64,000 nucleotides of DNA from Citromicrobium sp. JLT1363 (lineage in GTDB: Bacteria; Pseudomonadota; Alphaproteobacteria; Sphingomonadales; Sphingomonadaceae): positions 372,001 to 436,000 of the forward strand of contig NZ_AEUE01000004.1 in the NCBI RefSeq assembly GCF_000186705.1, in the 5' to 3' direction. The notes beneath the pieces are model-generated. The model saw only the letters and a program-made list of their open reading frames with translations, ran no database searches and was not told where the DNA came from. Position 1 is the first letter of the stretch. Each line of letters starts with the position of its first letter. Below are positions 1 to 9,800 of this stretch, in pieces. The position numbers and the translations under genes are program-made.

Positions 1-1135
1 CGCTCCGATAGACGCGGTTGTTGTTGCGAATGCGAAGGGCACCTTCAGCGCTGTCTGCGCCTCGCAGGATTGCGAGGCCTCTCTCGTTTGAGGAGGGAGC
101 ATCGAAAACGGGTTGGATGGCATCAAAGCTGCCATCACCATCGAAATCGATGTCCTGTAGCTTCGACCAACTTCGTGTGAAATCGTTGCGATATAGGGTA
201 ACCGCGAACTGCGTGTCGTCGGGCAACCGGAGGGTGCCGGTGAGCCGATATTGATCGTGCTCGCCCGTGAAAACGTCGCGTTGGCTGGCCGAATAGCGCC
301 GGTACGGATCGCTCGCGAAATCCGCGTCGGCGAGGCCCAAATAGGTTTCGTTCGCCTCAAGTTCGGATCGACCATAGGCGAACTCGAGGCGAGCATCGAC
401 CGGCGAATCTGGGTTGGTGTGGACGGCGAAGCGGGCGCGATAGTCCTGACGTTGAAAACCGGTCTCGGCGCCGGGAAGCCCATCTATCGTCTTGAACCCG
501 TCACTGCCTTGCTGATAGCTTTCTACCATCGCCCCGAAATTGTCGGCACTAGCGCCAATCCAGCCATGACCCTGATAATAGCCGCGAGAACCAAGCTGGC
601 CGGAAGCTTCGCCAGCCAGGCTCTCGGTCGGTATCGGAGTCGATCGGAAATTGATGGCCCCGCCGATCGTGCGAGGACCATAGCGTACCGAGCCCGCGCC
701 CTTGATCACTTCGACTGCGTCCATTCGACCGATCGCGGGAAAGTAATACGCGGCCGGAGCGGCGTAGGGGGCAGGGGCAATGAGAACGCCATCTTCCATC
801 AAGGTGATGTTGCTCGACCGTTCGACCGGCGCGCCGCGCAAGCCAATATTCGGGAATAGCCCGAAACCGTCCTCTTCCTGAATGTTGACCCCCGGCACCT
901 GGCGCAGGACACGGTTGACGTCACCATGCTCGAATTCGCTCAGTTCCTCGCCATCGATTAGGTCCGCCGCACCGGCCACTTCATACGCATCGATGCGACC
1001 GCCAATCACGATAATCGATTCGCTTGGGTTTGCTATCCCGTCCTGCGATTGCCGCTCATCGGTCGGGTCTTTTTCATTGGCGTAAGCAGGGGCGGCCAGT
1101 GCAATTGCTATGAGCGAGGCGGTAGCGCGATACAT
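1..1135 (-). CDS. TonB-dependent outer-membrane receptor, FecA-like (3' end beyond window)
   Basis: The N-terminal 378 codons of an outer-membrane receptor importing a ferric chelate or similar ligand with TonB energy. It opens with a signal peptide (MYRATASLIAIALAAPAYA), then a plug domain: VIGGRIDAYEVAGAADLI, the VLRQVPGVNIQEEDGFG segment, NIGLRGAPVERS, and VEVIKGAGSVRYGPRTIGGAINF, all typical of the plug of FecA-type receptors. Barrel strands follow. The frame stays open to base 1, so the C-terminus is missing. It is the last gene of the minus-strand metal run, 201 bp after the CDF gene, with a strong dyad in its leader. Ferric citrate or siderophore specificity is a family inference; a metal-chelate role fits the neighbourhood but is unproven. 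Confidence 0.9.
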   Translation of the reverse strand, partial: MYRATASLIAIALAAPAYANEKDPTDERQSQDGIANPSESIIVIGGRIDAYEVAGAADLIDGEELSEFEHGDVNRVLRQVPGVNIQEEDGFGLFPNIGLRGAPVERSSNITLMEDGVLIAPAPYAAPAAYYFPAIGRMDAVEVIKGAGSVRYGPRTIGGAINFRSTPIPTESLAGEASGQLGSRGYYQGHGWIGASADNFGAMVESYQQGSDGFKTIDGLPGAETGFQRQDYRARFAVHTNPDSPVDARLEFAYGRSELEANETYLGLADADFASDPYRRYSASQRDVFTGEHDQYRLTGTLRLPDDTQFAVTLYRNDFTRSWSKLQDIDFDGDGSFDAIQPVFDAPSSNERGLAILRGADSAEGALRIRNNNRVYRS

Positions 1136-1162
1136 GTGAAGAATCCTTTCGAGACATTTACC

Positions 1163-1209
1163 AGCCTACTACTGCTATTGAGACGTATTCGCAATAGCAG
1201 TAGTAGGCT
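1163..1209 (-). promoter_or_regulatory. 18-bp perfect inverted repeat upstream of the FecA-like receptor
   Basis: Arms 1163-1180 and 1192-1209 are perfectly complementary (AGCCTACTACTGCTATTG), with an 11-nt loop. On the minus strand the centre reads TTGCGAATACGTCTCAA, loosely like a proteobacterial Fur box (GCGAAT...TCTCA). The repeat lies between the CDF stop (1337) and the receptor start (1135), beginning 28 bp from the start codon. No T-run follows, so an operator or leader hairpin is as likely as a terminator. Confidence 0.5.
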
Positions 1210-1336
1210 TTTATGCCCATATTGGGTGAGGGCGGCTCGCGGTGCATCGGTTCTGGACTGCAATACCGTCCGCGACCGGCGCGCGATGAGGGCTCAGGGT
1301 CTGCGAACGGCCGGGCAGGAACAGGCCAGCGAAAGC

Positions 1337-2290
1337 TTAATCACCGACCGTGTTTTTCCCGTTGTTGGGTGCCGGGTGGGCAGGGATCAGCGCATCATCG
1401 CAGTCCGTAGCGAGGCAGGGCTCGAAAGTGACATGTGCGATGCCGAAATCCTTTTCCAGCATCGCCCGCGCGCGTCGCTTGACTCCCTCGAATGCTGTTT
1501 GGGAGTAATCAACAAGAGTGAGATGGGCTTCGAGCGCCCGGTGATGTTCTCCCAGATTCCAGACATGGACGTGGTGAATATCCTGCACGCCGCCAAGCGC
1601 GCGCAGGTTTTCAACCATCTGATCAAATTCCACCTCGTCCGGCACTGCTCCCATCAGCAGACGAACGGTTCGCGGTAGGAGCGTCGCGCCCTGCCAGATG
1701 ACATAGGCCGCGATGATGAGAGTGATGATGAGATCGGCGACGACGAGATCGTATAGAATAATTAGCACTCCGGCGACGATCACACCGATCGAGGCCAGCG
1801 CGTCCGAAACGTTATGAAGGAAGGCAGCCTTCATGTTAATGCTGTCATGCGCGCCGCGATAGACAATGAATGCGGTGACGAGATCGATGACAAGTGCGAT
1901 CCCGGCAACCCAGATCACGGTCCAGCCTTCGACCGGCTGCGGCGCGGCGAAACGGTTGATCGCCTCAACGATCAGATAGAATCCGATGATCAGCAAGGTC
2001 GTCAGATTGATGAGTGCGGCGACCACTTCTCCCTGGGCGTAGCCGAAGGTCATCAGCTTGTCCGCCGGACGCCGGCCTATGCGTCGCGCAAACCACGCAA
2101 GACCAAGAGAGGCCGCATCGCTGAAGTTGTGCAATGCATCCGCGATAAGCGCCAGTGACCCTGAAAGGATGCCGCCGACAATCTGGGCAAGGGTCAGGAG
2201 GACATTGATCGCGACCGCGAGGATCAGCTGACGATCGCTAAGGTTTTCCTCGCCGTGACTGTGGCCAGCTTGATCGTGCGAGTGCGCCAT
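1337..2290 (-). CDS. czcD: Cation diffusion facilitator, CzcD-like Zn/Cd/Co exporter
   Basis: Inner-membrane proton-coupled exporter of divalent metal, moving Zn, Cd or Co from cytoplasm to periplasm. The N-terminus is His-rich (HSHDQAGHSHGEE). The CDF metal site motifs HNFSDA (first HxxxD) and HNVSDA (second) are present in six-helix context, followed by a cytoplasmic C-terminal domain with VHVWNLGEHHRALEAH. About 317 residues, normal for the family. ATG at 2290 is preferred over the GTG at 2293 because GGAG sits eight bases upstream; the start shares one base with the preceding stop (TGATG). Last metal transporter of the minus-strand run. Confidence 0.93.
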   Translation of the reverse strand: MAHSHDQAGHSHGEENLSDRQLILAVAINVLLTLAQIVGGILSGSLALIADALHNFSDAASLGLAWFARRIGRRPADKLMTFGYAQGEVVAALINLTTLLIIGFYLIVEAINRFAAPQPVEGWTVIWVAGIALVIDLVTAFIVYRGAHDSINMKAAFLHNVSDALASIGVIVAGVLIILYDLVVADLIITLIIAAYVIWQGATLLPRTVRLLMGAVPDEVEFDQMVENLRALGGVQDIHHVHVWNLGEHHRALEAHLTLVDYSQTAFEGVKRRARAMLEKDFGIAHVTFEPCLATDCDDALIPAHPAPNNGKNTVGD

Positions 2291-3156
2291 CACTTTTCTC
2301 CGCTATTTGCGATTTTGTTGCCGGCGGTATCCGGATGCTGAAGGATCGCATCGGAATTATCGATTGCTCCGATCGCGGCGTTAAATCCGACTGCAATCAT
2401 TCCGAACATCGCAAGCCCGGAGATGAAGGCCGCGAGTGCTGCCAAATTCAAACCTCCCAGTCTGCCCGGGATTTGCAGCAAAAAATGAACCGACCAGACA
2501 AGAAAGTATCCTGCGAGTAGAATTGCCAACCGCGCGTCCGCTGTTTCGCTCATGCCGTGGAGAAGCCAAAACCCGGCTACCGCTGCGGCAACAAAGGCGA
2601 GTGACAGAAAAACATGGATCGCTAGACGATCCATGCGTTTCATCGCGCTGTCGCGAAATCCGGCTGTTGTCTTTCGCCCCACCAGGAAAAAGGTGATTCC
2701 AACCCCTAGTGTTGCTGCGAAACCGGCGAAGACAGACACGGCTGCTGCTGCACCCAGAGCGATGCCACCAAACCCCAGCGCAATACCGCCTTGAAGCGCA
2801 ATGGTCATCTTCGGCCCGCGTCTTCCCACGGCGTCGGACAGGGTTCCAACTGAGTCGCGATGCGAAGCCCAGCCTCCGATCAGCACCGCCAGAAGATAGA
2901 GAGTCCCGCCAGCGGGGAGCAGGGCTGCGTCTATGAAGTCACCCCTTGCTTGTCCAACTGCAGGACCGGTCAAAACAAGCGCAAGTGCGGCAAGGGCGCC
3001 AGAGTGGACGGCCGCCGCGAACCCATTTTCGTTCGGGGTAGGCCCGTGCTTTTCTTCCCAGACAACGCCAGCACCCAGGCCGAGGCTTGCCAGCATCGCC
3101 AAGGTCAGGATCGCCGACAAATCCTCAGTTACAAATATCTCGTGGACGAGGCTCAT
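2290..3156 (-). CDS. Unknown polytopic membrane protein in metal-efflux operon
   Basis: A 288-residue protein I do not recognise. It shows about seven to eight hydrophobic segments, among them ILTLAMLASLGLGAGVVW near the N-terminus, GIALGFGGIALGAAAAVSVF mid-protein and LAALAAFISGLAMFGMIAVGF near the C-terminus, with no Cys/His-rich metal site. Its ATG overlaps the stop of the short CDF gene (ATGA) and its stop overlaps the start of the czcD-like gene, so it is translated within the same operon and probably assists metal transport. That role is inferred from context alone. Confidence 0.75.
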   Translation of the reverse strand: MSLVHEIFVTEDLSAILTLAMLASLGLGAGVVWEEKHGPTPNENGFAAAVHSGALAALALVLTGPAVGQARGDFIDAALLPAGGTLYLLAVLIGGWASHRDSVGTLSDAVGRRGPKMTIALQGGIALGFGGIALGAAAAVSVFAGFAATLGVGITFFLVGRKTTAGFRDSAMKRMDRLAIHVFLSLAFVAAAVAGFWLLHGMSETADARLAILLAGYFLVWSVHFLLQIPGRLGGLNLAALAAFISGLAMFGMIAVGFNAAIGAIDNSDAILQHPDTAGNKIANSGEK

Positions 3157-3782
3157 TCCCGTGTTTCGCCATGAACCGTTCCCGCCTCGTCGTGCTTGTC
3201 ACTGTGCGCGTCGCGCAGGATATCGATCCCGCCGTAAAGAGCTATGCCAGCCACAGCGATGCCGACCACAAGGTCCGGCCAGTTCGCGCCTGTGATCATA
3301 ACGATGACGCCAGCGATGATAATCCCGCCGTTCGAAATGAAGTCATTGAAGCTGAATGTGGTGGCGGCCCGCATGTTGACGTCCTTGTTCTGCATCTTTT
3401 GCAACAGGCGAAGGCAATAGAGGTTCACTATGCCCGCGACGGCAGCCATCGCGATCATCAGGATGCCACCCGGCTCAGAACCTTCAACAAACCGCCTGAC
3501 GGCATCAGCAATCACTCCGCCGGCAAAGATCAAAAGCATGACGCCAGAAAAGCGCGCTGCGCCTCGCTTCCAGGAGCGCGGTCGACTCAGCGCAAGGAGA
3601 CTGAGAGCGTAGACAAGCGCGTCCGACGAATTGTCGAGCCCGTTGGCCAAGAGCGCGTTCGAGTCCGCAAAATAGGCAACGACAAAGAAACCAACCGCGA
3701 TTGCGACGTTGAGCCACAATACGATCCACAATGTGCGTCGCTTGTCCGCCGAATCCAGATCGAAGTCATCGTTGCAGCTCAT
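3153..3782 (-). CDS. Short CDF-type cation transporter (membrane domain only)
   Basis: A 209-residue protein with the transmembrane half of a cation diffusion facilitator: NGLDNSSDALVYAL replaces the usual HxxxD-type site in TM2, and NDFISNGGIIIAGV is the TM5 equivalent. It lacks the long cytoplasmic C-terminal domain, so it belongs to the short CDF-like group. ATGA overlap with the P1B-4 ATPase upstream and with the unknown membrane gene downstream. Substituted site residues (Asn/Asp rather than His/Asp) make the substrate uncertain; a divalent metal is likely. Confidence 0.85.
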   Translation of the reverse strand: MSCNDDFDLDSADKRRTLWIVLWLNVAIAVGFFVVAYFADSNALLANGLDNSSDALVYALSLLALSRPRSWKRGAARFSGVMLLIFAGGVIADAVRRFVEGSEPGGILMIAMAAVAGIVNLYCLRLLQKMQNKDVNMRAATTFSFNDFISNGGIIIAGVIVMITGANWPDLVVGIAVAGIALYGGIDILRDAHSDKHDEAGTVHGETRE

Positions 3783-6274
3783 ACTGGCTTCTCTGCTATG
3801 TCTTTTGTGCTGCCCTTCTCTTTATACGCCAGAAGGCGAAGCGCATTGGCGACCACGATTAGCGTTGATCCCTCGTGAACCGCGACAGCGGGGCCTATCC
3901 CGAGACCGAAAATGGTTGCCGGGATGAGCACGACAACAATTCCGAGACTGACGATCATGTTCTGCCGGATGATTGACCGGGTTTGTCGGCTCAGATCGAC
4001 GGCGAAAGGCAGTCGGGCGAGATCATCGGCCATCAGCGCGACATCGGCTGTCTCCAATGCAACGTCCGAGCCGGCAGCCCCCATTGCTATTCCGACCGTT
4101 GCGTTCGCCATGGCCGGAGCGTCATTAACCCCGTCTCCGACCATCGCAACCTTGTCCTGGCCGGCAAGCTTGCGGATGGCCTTGACCTTGTCGTCGGGCA
4201 TGAGATTGCCCCAGGCCTCGTCGAGGCCGACTTCCTTTCCAACCGCATCGGCCACTCTTTGGTCGTCGCCCGAGATCATGATCATTCGGGTGATCCCGAG
4301 GCCGCGCAACGCTTCGAGCGTCGCCTTTGCTGCCGCCCGCGGCGTGTCGAGCAAACCGATCGCTCCAAGATCGCGCGTTTCCGAGCGAACGCCCATCGTC
4401 GTCCGCCCGCGCTCGCGCATGGACTCGATAGCATCCGACAGTTCGGCACCGAGCTGAGGGACCCCGTCTTGCCCGAACATTTCGAGCTTTCCGATCCACA
4501 CCCGCTCACCGCCGACAAGCGCGGTGATCCCCTTGCCTGTGAAGCTTTCAAGACTTGTAGCTTCGGGCAGTGCCTCATCGCCAAGCCGCTGCTTGCCGTC
4601 CCTAACAATCGCCTGTGCTAGGGGATGATCGCTCAGATTTTCAGCCGCCGAGGCAATCGCAAGCAGTTCGTTTTCAGATACACCCTGCGCGGGTTGGACA
4701 TCGGTCATGCGGGGCTCGCCTTCGGTAAGAGTACCGGTCTTGTCGAACGCGATGGCCTTGAGCGCGCCGAGATCCTCGAGCGGCGCGCCGCCCTTTACCA
4801 GAATGCCGCTGCGTGCTGCTCTGGCTACTCCGGACAAGACCGCGCTCGGGGTCGCGATCGCCAAAGCGCAGGGGCTGGCAGCCACAAGCACCGCCATCGC
4901 CCGGTAAAAACTGTCGCGGAACGGCTCGTCGATGACAACCCAGGCGAAAAGGAGCAGGCCGGCCAAAGCGAGCACGGCAGGCACAAAAATTCGCTCAAAG
5001 CGCTGCGTGAAGCGCTGGGTAGGAGATTGCTGAGCCTCGGCTTCGCTCACCATTTGGACGACCTTGGCGAGGGTCGTGTCACTCGATCGCCGGGTCACTT
5101 CCACTTCGAGCGCGCCCGATCCGTTGATCGTCCCTGCGAAGACGCGATTGTCATCCGCAAGATTGTCAGGATTTGCGCGCGCAGAAGCGATATTCGAAAC
5201 CGCGCTCTTGTCGACCGGCACGCTTTCCCCGGTCACCGGAGCCTGATTGATGGCACTGACGCCGTCCAAGATGAAGCCGTCAGCCGGAAGGCGTTCGTTC
5301 GGACGCACGATTACGACGTCGCCTAGCGCAAGCTCCTCGACCGGAACCTCAACGACGTCATCTCCACGTTTTACTCGTGCCGTTTCCGGCGCGAGCTCGG
5401 CGAGCGCCTCGATCGCCCTCTTGGCGCGGCCCATCGCGTAGTGTTCGAGCGCGTGGCCGAAACTGAACAGGAACAGCAATAGCGCGCCTTCGGCCCATTC
5501 CCCGAGAAAGGCGGCGCCCGCAGCGGCGACAAGCATGAGGCTGTCGATTTCAAACCGGCGCAGGCGCAAATTGTCCCACGCCTCTCGGACGGTAAAGAAT
5601 CCGCCAAAGAAATACGCCGCGAGATAGCATGCGAATGGCAGCCATCCTGGATGCCCAGACCATAGCTTCTCAATCCCGAACCCGGTCGCGAGAAATACGC
5701 CCGAGGCGAGCGAGAAATAGAGTTCGGTGTTCGCGCCGAAAATGCCACCATGACTGTGCCCGGCACGATCTTCATCATCGTGATCATGGTCTTTGGAAGA
5801 GTGCTCGGCGTTCCTGGCGACATCGCCCGCCAGAACCGACACGCCGAGGTTCTTGAGCTCGCCAGCAATCCTAGGCTCATCGGTTAGCTGACGGTCGTAC
5901 TCGGCGATGAACCTCCCGCTCGCATCAGCATTTGCTTCGAGGATACCGGGTTTGCTGGCCAGCAGGTCCGCGACCGTTTGGGCACGGCGGGTGGAATTGA
6001 TGCCATCGGCTTGCCAGACAACGTGTCCGTAGCGTTCGGAGATTTCCGCTCCGGCCACATGGGCCAACTCCTTGATGCGGGCGACAGTCAGGCGATCGGC
6101 ATCGTATGATATCGCTAGTCGGGCGGATGCATCTTTCTCGCCGGGCAATATCGTGACCTCGTGCACGCCGATCCGCGAGCTGAGCAAAGACTGCAAGCGC
6201 GCGATGCAATGATCGGTTTCGCTCGGGATGTCGGGAAGGAGCGGTGAGACTTCGAGTTCGATGGTTCGCGTCAT
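3779..6274 (-). CDS. P1B-4 heavy-metal ATPase (CzcP-like) with degenerate N-terminal metal domains
   Basis: ATP-driven exporter in the inner membrane, 831 residues. Seen: SPCALAIATP (residue ~463), phosphorylation loop DKTGTLTEGEP (~512), GDGVNDAPAMANA, and HEGSTLIVVANA near residue 798. The SPC plus HEGST pair is diagnostic of P1B-4 ATPases such as CzcP and CoaT, which move Co, Zn, Cd or Fe. The first ~150 residues resemble two ferredoxin-like metal-binding domains without CxxC, followed by a His/Asp linker (DHDHDDEDRAGHSHGG, ~165-180). It starts the block of four overlapping genes ending in czcD, consistent with joint Zn/Cd/Co export. Confidence 0.93.
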   Translation of the reverse strand: MTRTIELEVSPLLPDIPSETDHCIARLQSLLSSRIGVHEVTILPGEKDASARLAISYDADRLTVARIKELAHVAGAEISERYGHVVWQADGINSTRRAQTVADLLASKPGILEANADASGRFIAEYDRQLTDEPRIAGELKNLGVSVLAGDVARNAEHSSKDHDHDDEDRAGHSHGGIFGANTELYFSLASGVFLATGFGIEKLWSGHPGWLPFACYLAAYFFGGFFTVREAWDNLRLRRFEIDSLMLVAAAGAAFLGEWAEGALLLFLFSFGHALEHYAMGRAKRAIEALAELAPETARVKRGDDVVEVPVEELALGDVVIVRPNERLPADGFILDGVSAINQAPVTGESVPVDKSAVSNIASARANPDNLADDNRVFAGTINGSGALEVEVTRRSSDTTLAKVVQMVSEAEAQQSPTQRFTQRFERIFVPAVLALAGLLLFAWVVIDEPFRDSFYRAMAVLVAASPCALAIATPSAVLSGVARAARSGILVKGGAPLEDLGALKAIAFDKTGTLTEGEPRMTDVQPAQGVSENELLAIASAAENLSDHPLAQAIVRDGKQRLGDEALPEATSLESFTGKGITALVGGERVWIGKLEMFGQDGVPQLGAELSDAIESMRERGRTTMGVRSETRDLGAIGLLDTPRAAAKATLEALRGLGITRMIMISGDDQRVADAVGKEVGLDEAWGNLMPDDKVKAIRKLAGQDKVAMVGDGVNDAPAMANATVGIAMGAAGSDVALETADVALMADDLARLPFAVDLSRQTRSIIRQNMIVSLGIVVVLIPATIFGLGIGPAVAVHEGSTLIVVANALRLLAYKEKGSTKDIAEKPV

Positions 6275-6390
6275 TGCCTATTGCTTCCCATTGGAAATTG
6301 ACCGCTCCCGGTGCCGCAGACCCGTAAGCTTGCAGGTTCGCGAAACCCGAATAGGGACTAGCGAAGCCCGCATATTGCGTAACGAAAGCG

Positions 6391-6816
6391 TCAATGTGCG
6401 TCCTGACCTGCCGGCACTTTCAGCGAATTCGCTGGACAGCGGTGAAACGTGCGCGTGACACCGCGATAATTGCGGGTTGTCAGTTTTTCGGCGGTGCGCT
6501 CTTCGATGGTAAGATGACGAACCCGCATCGGCCGTTCATGACCTTCAAATGGCATGTGCGCGTGGGTGTAAGCGATGGCATCGCCCTCGTCTCGCCAAAT
6601 TCCGACGGCGGCGGGGCCACCGTCCGGAAGCTGCACTTCGGCATAATAGCCATCTGCGAAAAACACCCAGGCCGGTCCGCTATCACAAGACCGCGTTTCA
6701 CCAAGGCTCCAGACACCGGCGATCGGAACAAGCGTGCTCTGATCCTGCGCCGATGCTGGAACACTTGAAAGTATCAGGGCGCCGGCAAGAGTCACACTGA
6801 GCTGGCTACTAATCAT
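6391..6816 (-). CDS. Small exported protein after czcA, function unknown
   Basis: A 141-residue protein with a clear signal peptide (MISSQLSVTLAGALILSSVPASA) and mature part with GVWSLGETRSCDSGPAWVFFADGYYAEVQ, one Cys pair (SCDS...HRCPA) and several His. Resembles no family I can name; the GVW...FFADG pattern suggests a small beta fold. ATG at 6816 is chosen because GGAGAG precedes it and the signal peptide then begins at once; a longer in-frame extension exists. It starts 14 bp after the czcA stop, so it is co-transcribed with the pump and may act in the periplasm on the same metals. Confidence 0.75.
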   Translation of the reverse strand: MISSQLSVTLAGALILSSVPASAQDQSTLVPIAGVWSLGETRSCDSGPAWVFFADGYYAEVQLPDGGPAAVGIWRDEGDAIAYTHAHMPFEGHERPMRVRHLTIEERTAEKLTTRNYRGVTRTFHRCPANSLKVPAGQDAH

Positions 6817-6829
6817 TGATGCTCTCCAT

Positions 6830-9800
6830 TCACGTAACCTCTTGCAGCTCTTGCCGTTCCTCGGGAGTGACGTTGCGGCGCAGGCGGTCCCACCAGCGTT
6901 GACGCCACGTCCGGTCATCCTTTCTGGTGGCGAAGACGAGCTTCAGGATCGCGGGAAGGACGAACAAGGTGAGCGCAGTGGCGGTGATCAGACCGCCAAT
7001 GACCACCGTTGCCAGAGGCCGTTGAACCTCCGCTCCAGTGCCGGTCGCGATCGCCATGGGGACAAACCCGAGCGACGCGACCAGAGCCGTCATCAATACT
7101 GGACGCAAGCGCGCCAGTCCGCCTTCCACGATGGCCTCATCGAGCGCCATCCCCTTGTCCAGACGCTGGCGTATTGCAGTCACCATCACGAGACCGTTGA
7201 GGGTCGCCACGCCCGAGAGGGCGATGAACCCGACTGCCGCCGAAACCGAAAACGGCATTCCGCGCAGAGCCAGCGAGAAGATGCCGCCAGCGAGGGCGAG
7301 CGGGATCGCGCTGAAAACAGCCAGAGCGGGAACCCAGCCTCCGACTGCCATATAGAGCAACAGGAGAATAACCGCGAAAGCGATCGGGATAACGATCTGC
7401 AACCGTTCCTGCGCAGCCTGAAGGTTCTGGTACTGGCCGCCCCACTCGATGAAGGCTGCAGCGGGCAATTCGACCTGCGCCTCGACATTCGCCCTCGCTT
7501 CCTCAACGAAGGAGCCAAGATCGCGCTCGCGCACGTTGGAGGAAACGATCACCAGCCTGCGTCCCTGTTCACGGCGGACTTCGGCAAGGCCATCCACAAC
7601 CCGGAATTCGGCGACCGAGCGCAGCGGTATGGTCGCTCCGTTCGGAAGCAGCACCGGCAATGCACCAAGCTGATCGAAATCATCGCGTGTCGCATCCGAA
7701 AGCCGAACGACGACCTCGAACCTTCGATCGCCTTCAAAGACCAGCCCGGCAGGCCGCCCGCCCAAAGCAATTGCGACGGATTGAGCGACGTCTTCGACCT
7801 TCAGCCCATATCGAGCGATCGTTGGACGATCGAAGGCAATATCAAGCGTTGGGAAACCGGTGACCTGCTGGACTTTAACATCCGCAGCTCCCTCGACCTC
7901 GCGCAAAATCCCGGCGACCTCGTTCGCTGCCGAGGTCATGGCGGTCAGGTCGTCGCCGTAGATCTTGACCGCGACATCGCCGCGCACGCCAGCGATCAGT
8001 TCGTTGAAGCGAAGTTCGATTGGTTGGCTGAACTCATAGAGATTGCCAACCAGGCCTCCCAGAGCACTCTCCATTTCTGCCACCAGATCATCTTTCGAAA
8101 GATCCGGGTCAGGCCATTCATCGCGCGGCTTCAGGATCACATACGCATCGGAGGCGTTGGGCGGCATCGGGTCGCTGGCCACTTCCGCAGTACCGGTACG
8201 TGAGAATACCAGCTGCACTTGCGGAAATTCCTCCAATCGATCTTCTACTCGCCGCTGCATCGCCAGAGACCGCTCGAGAGATGTGGAAGGGATTCGCAAT
8301 GATTGCACCGCGATATCGCGCTCGTCGAGCTGCGGTGTAAACTCGCTGCCAAGGAAACTGAACACCAGAGCAGCAACGGCAAAAATGCCGGCACCGGCCC
8401 CGATCACCGGCCAAGGGCGGGCGATGGCTTTGCGGACAAGAGGCCCATAGCGTTCCTTGGCGATCCGGATCGGTTTGACTTCCTTCTCCGTCAGTTTTTT
8501 GTTCAGCAGGATCGCGATCATCGCCGGGACGAAAGTCAGCGAGAGTACGAATGCCGACGCGAGCGCCAGCATGACCGTGATGGCCATCGGCGAGAACGTC
8601 TTGCCCTCGACTCCGGTGAAGGTCAGCAACGGTGCGAACACCAGAAGGATAATCGCCTGACCATAGACAGTCGGCTTGATCATCTCCTGCGCGGCAAGCC
8701 GCGTTTCCGTCAGCCGTTCGCCAAGTGTCAGGAGCCGGCCCTCATGCTCCTGTCTGGCCGCAAGACGTGCCACACTATTCTCGACGATAATCACGGCCCC
8801 ATCGACGATCAGACCGAAGTCAAGCGCGCCCAGACTCATCAGATTGCCTGACACTCCGAGCCGGTTCATGCCGATCGATGCCATCAGCATCGAAAAAGGG
8901 ATAACCAGAGCGGCGATAATTGCGGCCCGTATGTTGCCGAGCAAAAGGAACAGGATGGCTATGACCAGCAGCGCACCCTCGACGAGATTCTTCTCGACGG
9001 TCGCGATCGTTGCATCGACGAGAGACGAACGATTGTAGACGATTTCGGCTACCACACCTTGTGGCAGGGAGGCGCGGACTTCGTCAAGCCTCTCAGCGGC
9101 CTGGGCTGAAACAGTGCGGCTGTTTTCTCCTGCCCGCATGAGGACGGTACCAACCACAGCCTCGTCGCCATTCAGCGATGCAGCCCCGGTTCTGAGATCA
9201 CCGCCAATGCTGACCGTTGCGACATCTCCCACGCGAATGGGAACGCCTCCACGTGTAGATATGACTGCTTGCTCGATGTCCTGGACACTGCCGAGCCGTG
9301 CATCGACACGAGCCAGCAGGGCTTCTCCTGATCGCTCGACGAAATTCGCGCCTTCGGCAAGGTTGGCGGCTTCCAGCGCATCGATCACCTCATCGAATGA
9401 AAGCCCGTAGCCTGTCATGCGAGCAGGATCGGGCTGTACGAGATATTGCTTTCGGAAACCCCCGATGGAATCGACACCGGCGACGCCATCGACCGACCGC
9501 ATGAGTGGAGCGACCACCCAGTCCTGAATGGTACGCAGATAAGCAGCCTTAGCGACATCGCTATCCAGCCTGTCACCGCGTTCGGTAACGAAGCTTCCGT
9601 CGGACTGCCAACCGACCGCATTGCCCTTCGGTGCTTCCTTGCCCCCCGGATGCTCGAACTCGATCGTATACATGAGCACTTCGCCCAGACCGGTCGAGAT
9701 AGGTCCCATTACCGGTTCTGCTCCTTCGGGCAGCGAAGCGGTGATCGGCGTCAGGCGCTCATTGACCTGCTGCCGCGCGAAATAGATGTCAGTACCTTCT

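Noticed and set aside
7197-7203. TTGAGGG within the czcA gene
   Set aside because: Inside a coding region without CGTA at the right spacing.
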